In this document: in pieces, positions 1-10,100 of the stretch | How positions within the stretch are numbered: position 1 is the stretch's first letter | Layout of the letters: the number at the start of each line of letters is the position of its first letter | From: Saccoglossus kowalevskii | Taxonomy: Eukaryota; Hemichordata; Enteropneusta; Harrimaniidae | DNA: 51,234 bases | Direction of reading: 5' to 3' | NCBI RefSeq assembly: GCF_000003605.2 | Contig: NW_003111971.1 | Location: 328,618 to 379,851, forward strand | Notes under the pieces: generated by a model | What the model saw: only the letters and a program-made list of their open reading frames with translations | Databases searched by the model: none | What the model was told of the DNA's origin: nothing | Translations under genes and position numbers: made by a program

Positions 1-312
1 ATTTATAATATAAACGTGGTACTTCGCTCATATTTATCACGTAATCGTGGTTCTTCGCTCTTATTTATAATATAAACGTGGTCCTTCGCTCATATTTATA
101 ATATAAACGTGGTCCTTCGCTCATATTTATATTATAAACGTGGTCCTTCGCTCATATTTATATTATAAACGTGGTCCTTCGCTCATATCTATAATATAAA
201 CGTGGTCCTTCGCTCATTTTTATCACGTTATCATGGTCATTCGCTCATATTTACAATAAAAACGAGGTCCTTCGCTCATATTTATAATATAATTGTGGTC
301 CTTCGCTTTTTT
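1..312. repeat. 31-bp tandem repeat (about 10 units)
   Basis: About ten imperfect copies of a 31-bp unit built on the core GTGGTCCTTCGCTCATATTT follow one another from the window edge to about 312. Some units swap the AT-rich spacer for a TATCACGT variant. The same GGTCCTTCG core recurs at about 410-462, beside the 3' end of the minus-strand Gypsy integrase, so the array may belong to the element's tail or LTR. The true left end lies outside the window. Confidence 0.85.
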
Positions 313-463
313 ATTATTTTTGTAAATTTAATCGCTACTGCATAATTTGTGAACAAATGCAACGTATAACAACATAATTCGTATCAGCGTTTTATAGTCA
401 TTACACCCGTTTAAGTCCTTCGGTCTTTCGGTTAGGTCCTTCGGTCCTTCGCGGTCCTTCGTT

Positions 464-1240
464 TTAGTGAGTACCTGCATCTCCTGGTGACAGACCTTTG
501 CGCTCAACAACGCGGTGACGAATGTCATAATTGCGTTTTTGACGATTTCGCATTGATTCTTTCTTAGCTCGAAATGTGGTGGTGTCAGGAAGACAAGGTT
601 TTAATTTCTCAGGCATAATTGGAACTGTACTACGTATTCTCCTGTTGAACAATAACTCTGCTGGAGAGTATCCATTTTCCAGTGGCGTTGAGCGACAGGC
701 TAGTAAAGCCTTATGTGGATCATCCGATGCTGATAAGTTTTTAACAGTCTGCATGGTTCTTTCAATCGCGCCATTCGATTGCGAATAGTGCGGACTGCTT
801 GTTACATGTGCAAAATCGTAATCTGTTACGAATTCCCGGAATTCATCTGCAGTATACTGTGGTCCGTTGTCTGACATAACTGTTTCTGGTATACCGTGGC
901 GAGCGAAGATTGATTTCATGGATCGAATCACAGTGGGTGAAGTTTTGCCAACTCTACATAACGTGAATAATAATCCACGAGTGCAAGATAAGTTGATTGA
1001 TTCCACTCAAGAAAATCAGTGGCAACACTTTGCCATGGACGTTGTGGCAATTCGGTTGGAATTAATGGTTCAGCTCGATCTTTCTAACGCAAGTGTCACA
1101 ATTTTTCACTAAGTTATTTATTTCACGACTCAGTCCCGGCAACCATATTGCCGCCCTTGCACGAGCACGACATTTTGATAAACCTAAATGGCCCTCATGA
1201 ATTTTTTGTAGCAATTCACTTTGCATTTCTCTAGGAATAA
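464..1240 (-). pseudogene. Gypsy integrase remnant
   Basis: The DDE core is recognisable in pieces. The first catalytic Asp lies in VATDF near 1030, followed by VDYYSRYVE in a shifted frame. The second Asp is in VMSDNGPQYTADEF and the Glu in GAIERTMQTVK, both in the open stretch 464-1006. A zinc-finger (H2C2) remnant with HEGHLG reads at about 1120-1240. At least one frameshift separates the first Asp from the rest, so no intact integrase is encoded. After the core the frame runs into the usual basic tail, MRNRQKRNYDIRHR. Confidence 0.85.
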
Positions 1241-1245
1241 TGAGT

Positions 1246-1900
1246 CTACCACCTTTCTCCCCTTACATGCCAATACTGTTTCGCAATGGGGTTCAGGTTT
1301 GACCATTCAGGCCATCCTGTTTTTATGTACTGTCCCATAAGTTGACATGCTGGATCATTTGATTGGCAAATGCGAATCTGTTCAAGACGTGAAAAAGATG
1401 CTCGTATCCCCTGGTATACTGCATTTACATATGCTGCCGTTTCATCTTGAAACATACGATCTTCAGTCCGCAATGCTGACTTTATCGGTGCACGTGAGAG
1501 AGCATCCGCTGTAACCATATTTCCACCTGGTACATGTGAAATTGTATACGAATATCTCATTAATCTGAGTCTAAAACGCTGGACCCTGGGGGGTAAGTCC
1601 TCCAAATTCTTGGTCCCAAGTAACGGTACAAGATGTTTCGATATGAAACTGAAGTCCTAGCAGATAGCAGATAATTATTGAAGCATTGACATGCCCATGT
1701 GATGGCTAATGCTTCTTTCTATATTTGCGCATATCTCTGTTTTGTGTTTGTCATAGCTCACGAAGCATACGCCACAGGCCTCCAATATCCGTCAGTCTAT
1801 TTTTGTGCCAAAGTTGCCCCGAGACCATATGACGAGGCATCTGCAGACAATACTGTCTCGGTTTGTGTGTTATACATGGCGAGCACAGGAGTAGAACGAA
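1246..1900 (-). pseudogene. Gypsy RNase H end and RNase H-integrase linker
   Basis: The stretch 1246-1605 reads LPPRVQRFRLRLMRYSYTI, then HVPGGNMVTADALSRAP, the hallmark C-terminal end of Gypsy RNase H, and continues into the linker before the integrase zinc finger. The preceding RNase H core (about 1606-1900) is interrupted and only weakly readable. It lies between the reverse transcriptase and integrase remnants, as in intact Gypsy elements. Confidence 0.75.
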
Positions 1901-1909
1901 GCAATGTTT

Positions 1910-2922
1910 TCACTTTGGTGAAGGCTTGGTCTTGGGCATCAGACCAATAGCATGCATTTTCTTTGACAGAAGATCTCTGAGAGGCTTTGTTGTCTCTGCT
2001 AAGTCTAGGGTGAATTTGCTCAGTTGGTTTGTCATTCCTAGAAATCTCCTAAGTTCAGTGAGGTTAGTGGGTTTTTCCGCCTCGGTAATTGACTTGACTT
2101 TGAGAGGATCCACACTAATTCCATTTTCACCCACAATATGTCCTTTGAATTTTACAGAGCGAGTTGAGACTTCGCACTTCTTAGGATTTAAAGTTAGACC
2201 AGATTTCTCAGATTTCACAAAACATCCACCAGTGTTTGATCGTGTTGTTTCTGATTTTCTCCAAAGACAAGAATGTCATCCATTTCACATACAACACCGT
2301 TTAAACCCTCAAGGATTCTGTGCATGCGTTTTTTGGAAATGTTCTGGTGCTGATGAGATGCCAAATGGTAGGCGATGAAATGCAAATCATCAAAAAGGGT
2401 CATAAAGGTTGTAAGTAACTGAGAGTCCTCTTTTAAATCGATTTGCCAGAATCCGCTGTTAGTGTCAAGTTTTGAAAATCTGTTTGCTTCCTGTAGCTGC
2501 GCTAAAGTTTGATCTACTGGTGGTATAGGTTGAAGCTTCCTGCGTACAGTCTCATTAAACCTTTGTAGATCTACACATATGCCAACTACTACCATTCCAG
2601 CACACCAGTCAGTTGGCTAATCAATTGGTTTGATTACACCAAGGTTTTGCATGCGTACAAGTTCCTCTTTAACCTTTGACATGAGTGGTAGTGGTACTTG
2701 TCTGGGAGTAGTAATTGCATATGGTTTTGCATTATCAATGAGGTCAATTTTGTATGTACCCTCAAGTTTGCCTTGTCCATTGAATAATTTTGGAAATACC
2801 CTTTTGTATTCCTCAAGTTCTCTATCCTGTTGTTCAGAAACAGTACTGAGGTTGGCACTGGATAAAATGTGTAGTGCTTCAATAGCTGGCCTACCGAGTA
2901 AGGCTTGTTTTAGATATCTCAC
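1910..2922 (-). pseudogene. Gypsy reverse transcriptase remnant
   Basis: Three open pieces join end to end. The stretch 2617-2922 carries the linker into RT, with TTPRQVPLPLMSKVKEEL and LGVIKPID. The stretch 2215-2595 carries VDLQRFNETV, then FSKLDTNSGFWQI (catalytic Asp) and the active-site box EMDDILVFG. The stretch 1910-2218 holds the thumb with LNPKKCEV, GHIVGENGI and LRRFLGMTNQL. Stops or frameshifts separate all three pieces. Domain content is unambiguous; activity is not expected. Confidence 0.9.
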
Positions 2923-2929
2923 AACGTAG

Positions 2930-3390
2930 ATATTTTGACATGACCATTGACGACCATTACAATTTGAGTTCAGGTTTAGTACACCTTGAATTTGGTTTGT
3001 CCTGGCTCATAAAGTATTCTGTTAGTGGGTTGTAGTTGTGACGACTTGAATATTCCCATATCTTTTCTGCTATTGCAGTCAGATCTGCCCCTGTGTTAAT
3101 TTTGAAGTGAACCTTAGAACATGCGTGGAAAGTTGCATCCTTAGCTGGACACTATCATGATTCCACACCACGAACATCTGTTACTACGATGATAGCTAGA
3201 ATTATTGGGTTTTTGATTAGGCTCATCTCGTCAGAGCTGCTGTCTTCTTCGTTCGTTCCACATTTTCCCCTTGCTAGACTTAACAGTGTCCACATTATCA
3301 TTACTACAAGCACTGTTAGGGTTACAAATTGTATGCTGTTGGCTCTTAACTGCCCCACTATGACGTGCTTGGTCGTCTGCTTTTACTAGA
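2930..3390 (-). pseudogene. Gypsy retropepsin region, active-site Asp replaced
   Basis: Reading minus-strand DNA at about 2980-3110 gives FKINTGADLTAI. This matches the retropepsin active-site context, where DTGA is expected. Here the catalytic Asp is Asn, so the protease would be inactive. The adjoining 3155-3358 open stretch is probably the degraded nucleocapsid-protease junction; no CCHC knuckle could be confirmed. It lies between gag and RT as expected. Confidence 0.6.
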
Positions 3391-3391
3391 G

Positions 3392-3830
3392 TCAGATTAG
3401 CTTCTCAGAAAGTTTCTCATCGCGTAAGCACACAACTATTCTATCTCGAATTTCTTCCTGCAAGGTGCCATATTTGCAGTGTTCAGCCAGTCCATGCAAT
3501 GCCGTAATAAAACTGTGAACAGGCTCGCCTGGCTCTTGTTTACGGATATATAATTTTGCCCTTTCAAATATTACATTTCGACAAACAATGAAATAATCCT
3601 CAAACTTACTTTTGACGACTTTAATGTCTTTAAGTTTGTCCTCAGTCAATCCAGAGGATGGCAAAATCTCGTCCGCTTTGCTTCCCATCGTATATATGAG
3701 CGTATTTACCTGGAGTGATGCGTCTTTTGTTGACAGACTTTATGCTACGCAAAAACAATCAAATCGTTGGATCTACTTTGGCCATTCGTTTGGCTTCAAA
3801 ACCTATTACTGTGGATGCAGTGCGAGAGGC
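3392..3830 (-). pseudogene. Gypsy gag remnant
   Basis: The stretch 3392-3688 is open and reads like Gypsy gag capsid, with LKDIKVVKSKFEDYF, ERAKLYIRKQEPGEPVHSF and CLRDEKLSEKL. Further upstream in the same element (to about 3830), the gag-like string QVNTLIYTMG and an earlier NEWPK motif can be read across stop codons. This sets the 5' coding limit of the minus-strand element. It meets the head of a second relic on the plus strand almost directly. Confidence 0.75.
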
Positions 3831-3839
3831 ACAGCAGTA

Positions 3840-4596
3840 TGATTCCACATTATAGCGTGCTAGGAAGTTAGTGAGTACAGGTGAGGAGTTGATAACAGGT
3901 CGTAACAATCGGGCAATGTTTGTGATGAACAAGGGTTTGATGTATAGAGAGTTTCAGTCACCTCATGTTGACAGAAAACGAGTGTGTTCCCAATTAGTTG
4001 TACCATTGTGTTACCATGATCAAGTACTAACACTTGCTGATGAGTCAGTTATGGTAGGATTATCTGGATGCTAAGAAGACTAGAGATTGAATAGCAACTC
4101 GGTTTTATTGGCCTGGTATGCAGGATGGTGTTATTAGATATTGCAGGTCATGTGATGAGTCAGAAGACCAATCCTATGGGTCGGGTTAGCAAGGTACCAT
4201 TAAGAGATATACCCTTGATTGAAGTTCCATTTCAATAGCTATGGATCTGATTGGTCCGATCAGTCCAGTCACTGAGAGAGGTCATAGGTAAATTTTAGAG
4301 TATGCTTCACGATACCCTGAGGCTGTAGCATTAAAGAAAATTACTTCTGAAGTGGTTGCTGATGCATTAGTCAATATACATAGTGGGGTTGGTGTAGGTT
4401 AAAACAGTAGGTTAATGCGGTGGGTCCTATATTTGCAATCGTTTAGCTACCGCATTATAGCAATTAAAGGTAAAGAAATACAGGTGCAGACTAATTAAGC
4501 CGAATTGAGAATGCTTAGAATTACTGTATATTTTTGCAATTTTGAGAAATGTAAATTTATTGGCAGTTGATGCTGATTATTGATCTGAGGGGGCAA
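3840..4596 (+). mobile_element. Rearranged plus-strand Gypsy relic (integrase piece plus RNase H tail)
   Basis: The plus strand reads as a broken integrase. The open stretch 3871-4074 resembles the zinc-binding region (GLMYREFQSPH, HDQVLTLADE). It is followed across stops by RYCRSC, DLIGPISPVTERGH and YASRYPEAVALKKI up to about 4390. Next comes RLMRWVLYLQSF and IIAIKGKE, which is RNase H C-terminal sequence and should precede integrase. A DADY-stop-S string near 4575 resembles the ADYLSR motif. The domain order is therefore scrambled or partly deleted. The piece ends at a purine tract and a TGTCAG start that looks like an LTR. Confidence 0.6.
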
Positions 4597-4700
4597 TGTC
4601 AGCATCCTTTATTCTATGTTTTTGTCATATTACCTCAAACCCTGAAAATAGAAGTGTGCATGGAATCATGGGACGAAAAGGTGTGCAAAGACAGCTTTTT
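4585..4700 (+). repeat. Polypurine tract and possible LTR start
   Basis: The purine run GAGGGGG at 4587-4593 is followed by TGTCAGCATCC starting at 4597. This is the arrangement expected at the 3' PPT-LTR junction of a Gypsy element, immediately after the plus-strand relic. The far end of the LTR and a matching 5' LTR were not found, so only the junction is supported. Confidence 0.4.
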
Positions 4701-5325
4701 GACAGCAAGAGTTGGATGGTCATGAATTGGACAAAATTCTCGCCTCTCCAGTGAATGCTGAAGACTTGGGTGTACTAAATCTGTACCCGAAAACCGATCG
4801 TTCTGGGTCATGAGAACGACACAAAAATACTTTTACCTATAATGATGATCAACCACAAACATCAATAGAGTGATACTACTTTGTTCAAATTAAATTAAAA
4901 TGTTCTTAATCTATTTATTCATACATCTATGGAATAGTATATTTGAGTACGAGTTTAACATTTTGGTTATCTAATAACCTCTTTTTTGGTATCTCACACC
5001 TGAGAGTATCCTGAGTGTTTTGAATAATCAGTGACCGTGTAAACGATCATATTGCTAGTGACGCATCGACCAACCAATGATTGGCTCAAAATGACGCGGA
5101 GCCGGAAAACTTTTTTTAGTGTGAAAGTTTTTGTTTTATGATGAAAGTAACAGCAATCAAAAGAAAATATGAGCATTTCATGATGACGGTAGATAATAAA
5201 GTACATTTAAGAGAATGTTCATTTTAAATGTTGATACGATTAGAGAGTAGCACGGAGTCTTATCGTCAGTTCATTTTTTTCTCGAGTACAACATGTCTTG
5301 ATGTGCTCGCGTTGATTGTTATGTT
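4700..5325. other. No gene seen; AT-rich spacer
   Basis: No coding signature, splice-flanked open frame or recognisable repeat was found. The first part may be the body of the LTR that starts at 4597. Confidence 0.5.
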
Positions 5326-5329
5326 CGAA

Positions 5330-5358
5330 CACAGTCCCTCAGGTGTTGAGGGACTGTG
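5330..5358. repeat. 12-bp perfect inverted repeat (hairpin), MITE-related
   Basis: CACAGTCCCTCA (5330-5341) and its exact reverse complement TGAGGGACTGTG (5347-5358) flank a 5-base loop, GGTGT. The string GGTGTTGAGGGAC inside it is identical to the right end of the terminal-inverted-repeat element at 21497-21772. This may be a collapsed or end-to-end relic of the same family. Confidence 0.7.
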
Positions 5359-5636
5359 GTCCGGAATGGTATACCGAAATAAATAGTAGCCCGTGCTGAG
5401 TGTCCACGCACGTTTTCTTAACACGGGTTAAGGTATTTGCCCTTTAAGCCCGTGCTAACGAGTTGTACGTGAACGCTAATATTGATTGATAAAATACGGA
5501 ATGGCCCGGTCGCCTACTAAATCAGTTTCTGCTTCGCGGCATAGGCTTACAAAAGAATCTGATTTGTTGGGCCCGTCCATCTCAAAATAGCAAATATACT
5601 TAGAAATATCTCATTACATTTTATCGGTTGCCGTCC

Positions 5637-5850
5637 TGTTACATTATTGCTTGTTCAAAAAATATATTACATTATCGGTTATTTTGTGTTACATTATCAG
5701 TTGTGTTTTTTTGTTACATTATTGGTTGGTTTTTTGTTACATTATTGGTTGCGAGTTGTTACATTATCGGTTTTTATTACAATATCGGTTAATTCGTGTT
5801 ACATTATCGGTTAATGATACATTATCGGTAATTATTACATTATCGGGTCC
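5637..5850. repeat. Short tandem array of TTACATTATCGGTT-like units
   Basis: About ten to eleven copies of a TTACATTATCGGTT-like core are separated by short T-rich spacers of varying length. Spacing shrinks towards the right end. No open frame with protein-like content runs through it, and no TE hallmark was seen next to it. Confidence 0.85.
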
Positions 5851-5998
5851 AACATGGGTCAATCAAAAATGTTTTCATAAACTAAATGCCCAGAAACGAT
5901 TGACAAGTATTTCAGGGGGGCAAGGGTTATTTTAATTCAACGTAATTGCAATATTTTTTTGTTCGTACAAGTAAGATTCACGCCCGCTGAATTATTTG

Positions 5999-6196
5999 GC
6001 TGTCAGAGGACGTAAGGATCACCCATCGGTTAATCATATTGTCGTCAGAGGGCGTATTTATTACTCATCCATGAATTATTTCGTCGTCAGAGGGCGTAAT
6101 GACCACTCATCCGTGAATTATTTCGTCGTCAGAGGGCATAATAATCATGCGTGAGCCATTTTCGTCACTGCTACCGTTACTGTCGTCAGGGGCGTA
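5999..6196. repeat. 42-bp tandem repeat, five units
   Basis: The core GTCGTCAGAGGGCGTA recurs near 5999, 6041, 6082, 6124 and 6181, giving a period of about 42 bp (57 for the last step). The third and fourth units are the most alike. The array is GC-richer than its surroundings and lies between the TTACATTATCGG array and the upstream region of the SPFH gene. Confidence 0.85.
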
Positions 6197-6199
6197 AAA

Positions 6200-6955
6200 T
6201 TCCGCAGGAATCTCAAATTAACGGATACTCGCTCTCCATCAGGAATAACGACCCCCTTACCCTAACTTTGTGGTAAATATTCTATTTGAGGAAAAATCGT
6301 TCATATCGGTTACATACAATGCATGTTGAGGCAAAGAGCTGCGCATTTTGAAAGCTTTTTTTAACAATCATAACTGTATCTCTCCAATGGCACAGTGAAC
6401 AAAACAAACAACACACAAAGCGCCCACTGAATACGTGTCGATGAAATGGGTCCAGTTTTCAAGATTTTAGGTAAAAAGTATGGGTCCGGTTTCCGTTTCG
6501 CCTCAACGTACATTCTCCACGTACACCATGTTTTAAATTATGTTTCAGACACCAATCTAGCACATATAATCACATATTTTATGCAAATTTGTGTAATATT
6601 TTATTTCTGGCGCTTTTATATGGACATCAAACTTTGTATTTGACACCAGGGGTGGTAAAATGTTCACTTAAGGAGCAACATAGACATAAATAAGGTCAAA
6701 GCCTTGAGAGCTTGGTGTGGCACGTCCTTTCGGCTATATACCCCCCTCCCATCCCTCCCGAAGAGCTCAGCGGGGAGTGGTTGATGGCAATAACACAATT
6801 ATACTCTAAGCAATGAAAATAAATATATATATTTTTGAAAAAGACTCAATTAAAAAATGAACCAACAAATAATGTTTTTGAAAAATCTTAAACACAACAC
6901 TCCACTGATTCCAAGTCACCCTTATGATATCGGTCACAGTGGCTTAAATGGCCGC
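6200..6955. other. Upstream region of the SPFH gene; nothing specific seen
   Basis: No coding or repeat structure was recognised here. The distal promoter and any untranslated first exon of the downstream gene could lie in this stretch. Confidence 0.4.
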
Positions 6956-6962
6956 TTTTGTG

Positions 6963-6970
6963 TGACGTCA
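6963..6970. promoter_or_regulatory. cAMP-response-element palindrome upstream of the SPFH gene
   Basis: The perfect octamer TGACGTCA lies 56 bases upstream of the start codon at 7026, followed by AGCCAAAT, a weak CCAAT-like match. CREB/ATF factors bind this palindrome in animals. Position fits a core-proximal promoter, but the transcription start is unknown, so the role is inferred. Confidence 0.4.
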
Positions 6971-7025
6971 CCAGCCAAATCATTGTTTCTGATCTATACA
7001 TTGTTAGATACGGGGGTACGTCAAC

Positions 7026-7154
7026 ATGCCTGAAACAATCACCGTTCAGGGTAAATCGTTCTGGCTCATCGTAGCCGCTGTGGTCTTCATTGTAGTTATT
7101 CTGCTTCTTGTTATTTTACTGCCGCTAAGTTTTGGATATGTGAATTACTATGAG
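7026..7154 (+). CDS. SPFH gene exon 1: N-terminus and membrane helix
   Basis: The exon encodes 43 residues, MPETITVQGK followed by about 24 hydrophobic residues and FGYVNYYE. It ends in phase 0 at a GTAGGT donor. The next exon continues YGLTRHQF, restoring the conserved opening of the SPFH domain, which supports this junction. Confidence 0.8.
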
Positions 7155-10100
7155 GTAGGTAACCTTTATTTTCTCGCACGCAATGATGGAATGAACACGA
7201 TAATGTAACTTCCTCATTGAACAGGGATGTATTGCCAGCGCTCGCTGCTTTGGAATTGTTACAAAATGCGAAGCTTTTGAGCGTAAGTTACTACAACAAT
7301 GCAATGTTCTGGCACAGTGTGTCGTTATTTTTTTTTTTCATAATTCATCTATATCCGGTTTTGATTTGTCGATGCAAGAACACACGATGTTATCAAACAA
7401 AAGTGCACACCTGGTTGCCAATAACAACATTATGTGTTCCCTTCGTATATCTCGACACATACGTATATAATATCAACACATCTCACTAAATAGATCTTTT
7501 TTAACAATTTATTTTATTATACGAAAAAGCAGAGTAGAGTCTGGCCTTGTATGGAGTTTTTGTTATTCAATGTATTTTCGTCCTAGGGTATTTACTCTAA
7601 GTATAGCGTGCTGTATATAAATTATAACTTATGCCTGTAGTATTTATAACAAAAAACGAGATTAGTGGAACCAAACAGCAAACTGTGCGTTCATTTTCGG
7701 TAGTACGCTGTGGAAAACCTGGATATCGTATCTGCCGTGTTTGTGTTAGCGCAGCACAGACCATGTCGAACATAGCCCAGGGTGCTACTTAGATGATTGT
7801 AACAAATTGAACCCGGGACGAAAGAGAGAATTATGGAAATAAATTAGATATGTTTTTTGTGTGAAATCAGTTTGTCGTAAAGAGAATAATTTGGTTTTCA
7901 AATTATCGGCATCTGTAAAGTCAGTGATCAATTTCAGTCTGATCACGTATAATAGACCTTGTTATGTTTCTGAAACGAATATTAGTAAAAATTAAAGTGC
8001 ATACGGTAGCAGACGACAATATCACTCCATTGTGGGGGCGTTATGAATCCCCAGGTACTATGCCAACCAATTGACCTCATCAGTAATTATTAAATAAATC
8101 ATTAATTATTTATTTTTAGGTAGGACACTGTGACTCAGTTATATGCTGATTTGTGTGTTTTCGAAATATATAATATATATCTTATTCTCAAAACACTATA
8201 AGCTTTTATAACTGCTGCGGATATATCACATGACAAATGTGTAACAACCCAGAATATATTACGGCGCTAGATGGCGCTTTACATGATGAGACAGCGATCT
8301 ACAAACTGTTCTGACCATTTTTCTGTCTATTTTATCTGCCTCTATCTTGTAGTATGGTTTAACGAGACATCAATTCACAGGCGAGGTGAACGATGAAGAA
8401 TTCTACACAATGGGCCGGCATTTTATTGGCGTCGATAACAAGTTTGTGAAATTTCCAGCGACTGCGCAGATGCTGCGCATCGACGACTTGGTAATTTTAA
8501 CAAGTGACAAAGAAGAGGTGAGTTGTTCGTCACCATGGCAACAACAATGTTTATCACAATTTTATTTTGAATTTGTACATTTGTTTTGACTTTTAAAACT
8601 TATAAAGCAATAATATTGTCACGCAATACTGTCAGATTTTATGCTTTTCCTATGTTTGTCACAAAGTATACGACTGAGACAGGTTTAAATCCTGTCAGAT
8701 CAGCTCTATATGTCTTCACATCGCACACACAATCTCACGTATGCTAACTACACATGTAACATGATAGTACGTAATCACGTGATTTTATAGAAATCGGGTC
8801 GGTTGATTGTGTCGGCGGATGATAGTGATGACCAAACTTATGTAAATAAATACTTATATATAATAGCAGTATGTATTTTTTTCTGCTGTAAAATACGACA
8901 TGATACACTGCTCTAAACATATGTGGTTGAATACAATAAGCAGTCAATAGAACCATGTATTTCATATAAATCGCGCCCTCTAGTGGCGAAACAATTTTGT
9001 AATGTAAAACCCTTCTTTACCTTCGTACATTTCAGGTTACTCTAAACATCACCTTCGAGTACTTCATACGAGGGTATGACCTACATTACCTGTACAAGGA
9101 CTATGCGATGAACTATGAAGCCGCAATTCTAGCACGAGCTAGGAAGGCAATTTTGGAAAAGTCTGCATCGCTGAAATACCACCAGTTTATTGATGAAAAA
9201 AGAGTCGTTGAACAGGTTTACTTTGAACATTTAAAAAACGAGGTTAACGGGTACTGCTGTGAAAAAGGATGCAATGAAAACTATAGACGTACGTGTTGCA
9301 TTTTATTTGTGTGAGAGTAAACTCAAGAGTGAACCCAATCCGACAATCAAATTATCTCCCTTTTAACAAATGATTAAGAAATACTATTTTTGTTGATAAT
9401 AATTAACTTAGAGCAAAATGGCGTACGCATGGCTAATGTTGAACGTCTTCTTACTTTCTGGAGACAGAGATTCACGCTCCAAATTTAATTGTTATTCACA
9501 TTCAAATAGTCTAGCTTGGCAACACGTGTGGTTTAATATTAGAAAGTATTGTTATTATTATATGACAACACCCCCACATTCTTGACTGGATGTTTGGTCT
9601 TTCAAAGTCATGACGCTAGTTGTCAGTGATTGCCGATATATATCAATTGAAGCGTATTTTTCAATGATTAACTTTTCCATTGAAAATAAATTGCAAGCGA
9701 AAATGACGTAAAAAATGACAACACAATAATATTATAACGATTTATAAAATGATTGAAAGTAAAGTTAATTATCGCCCTTTTGATAATTTCTGTCTTCTCC
9801 TCCTCAGTGTGTGAGCCTCGATGTAGACCGTATGCAACATGTACAGTAAGCGACAAAGGAATGTTTGTGAGTGTACGGTACATGCAACTACTTGGAGTGA
9901 CGTGGAATCCCGTGTTATATAAAATGTACCTAGGGCAAGCACTGACTGAAGTCTTCGTGCAGACTCTGCATCACGATGAGGTGGCAAGTATGATTCGGAA
10001 ACAGACCGAGTTCGAGGTAATGTAATACTGGAAAATGTGTGTAGTACATACCGAATAAGGAATATCACAAATTTGGGTGCTGGTTATTAGAAACGTGATA

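Larger units (their letters stand above)
464..3830 (-). mobile_element. Degenerate Gypsy-type LTR retrotransposon, gag to integrase
   Basis: Read on the minus strand, remnants lie in the canonical Ty3/Gypsy order: gag, protease, reverse transcriptase, RNase H, integrase. The style resembles the K02A2.6-like Gypsy elements common in invertebrates. The reading frame is broken repeatedly by stops and frameshifts, so the element cannot be autonomous. No flanking LTR pair could be recognised; the 31-bp array lies where the 3' LTR would be expected. Individual domains are listed separately. Confidence 0.85.
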
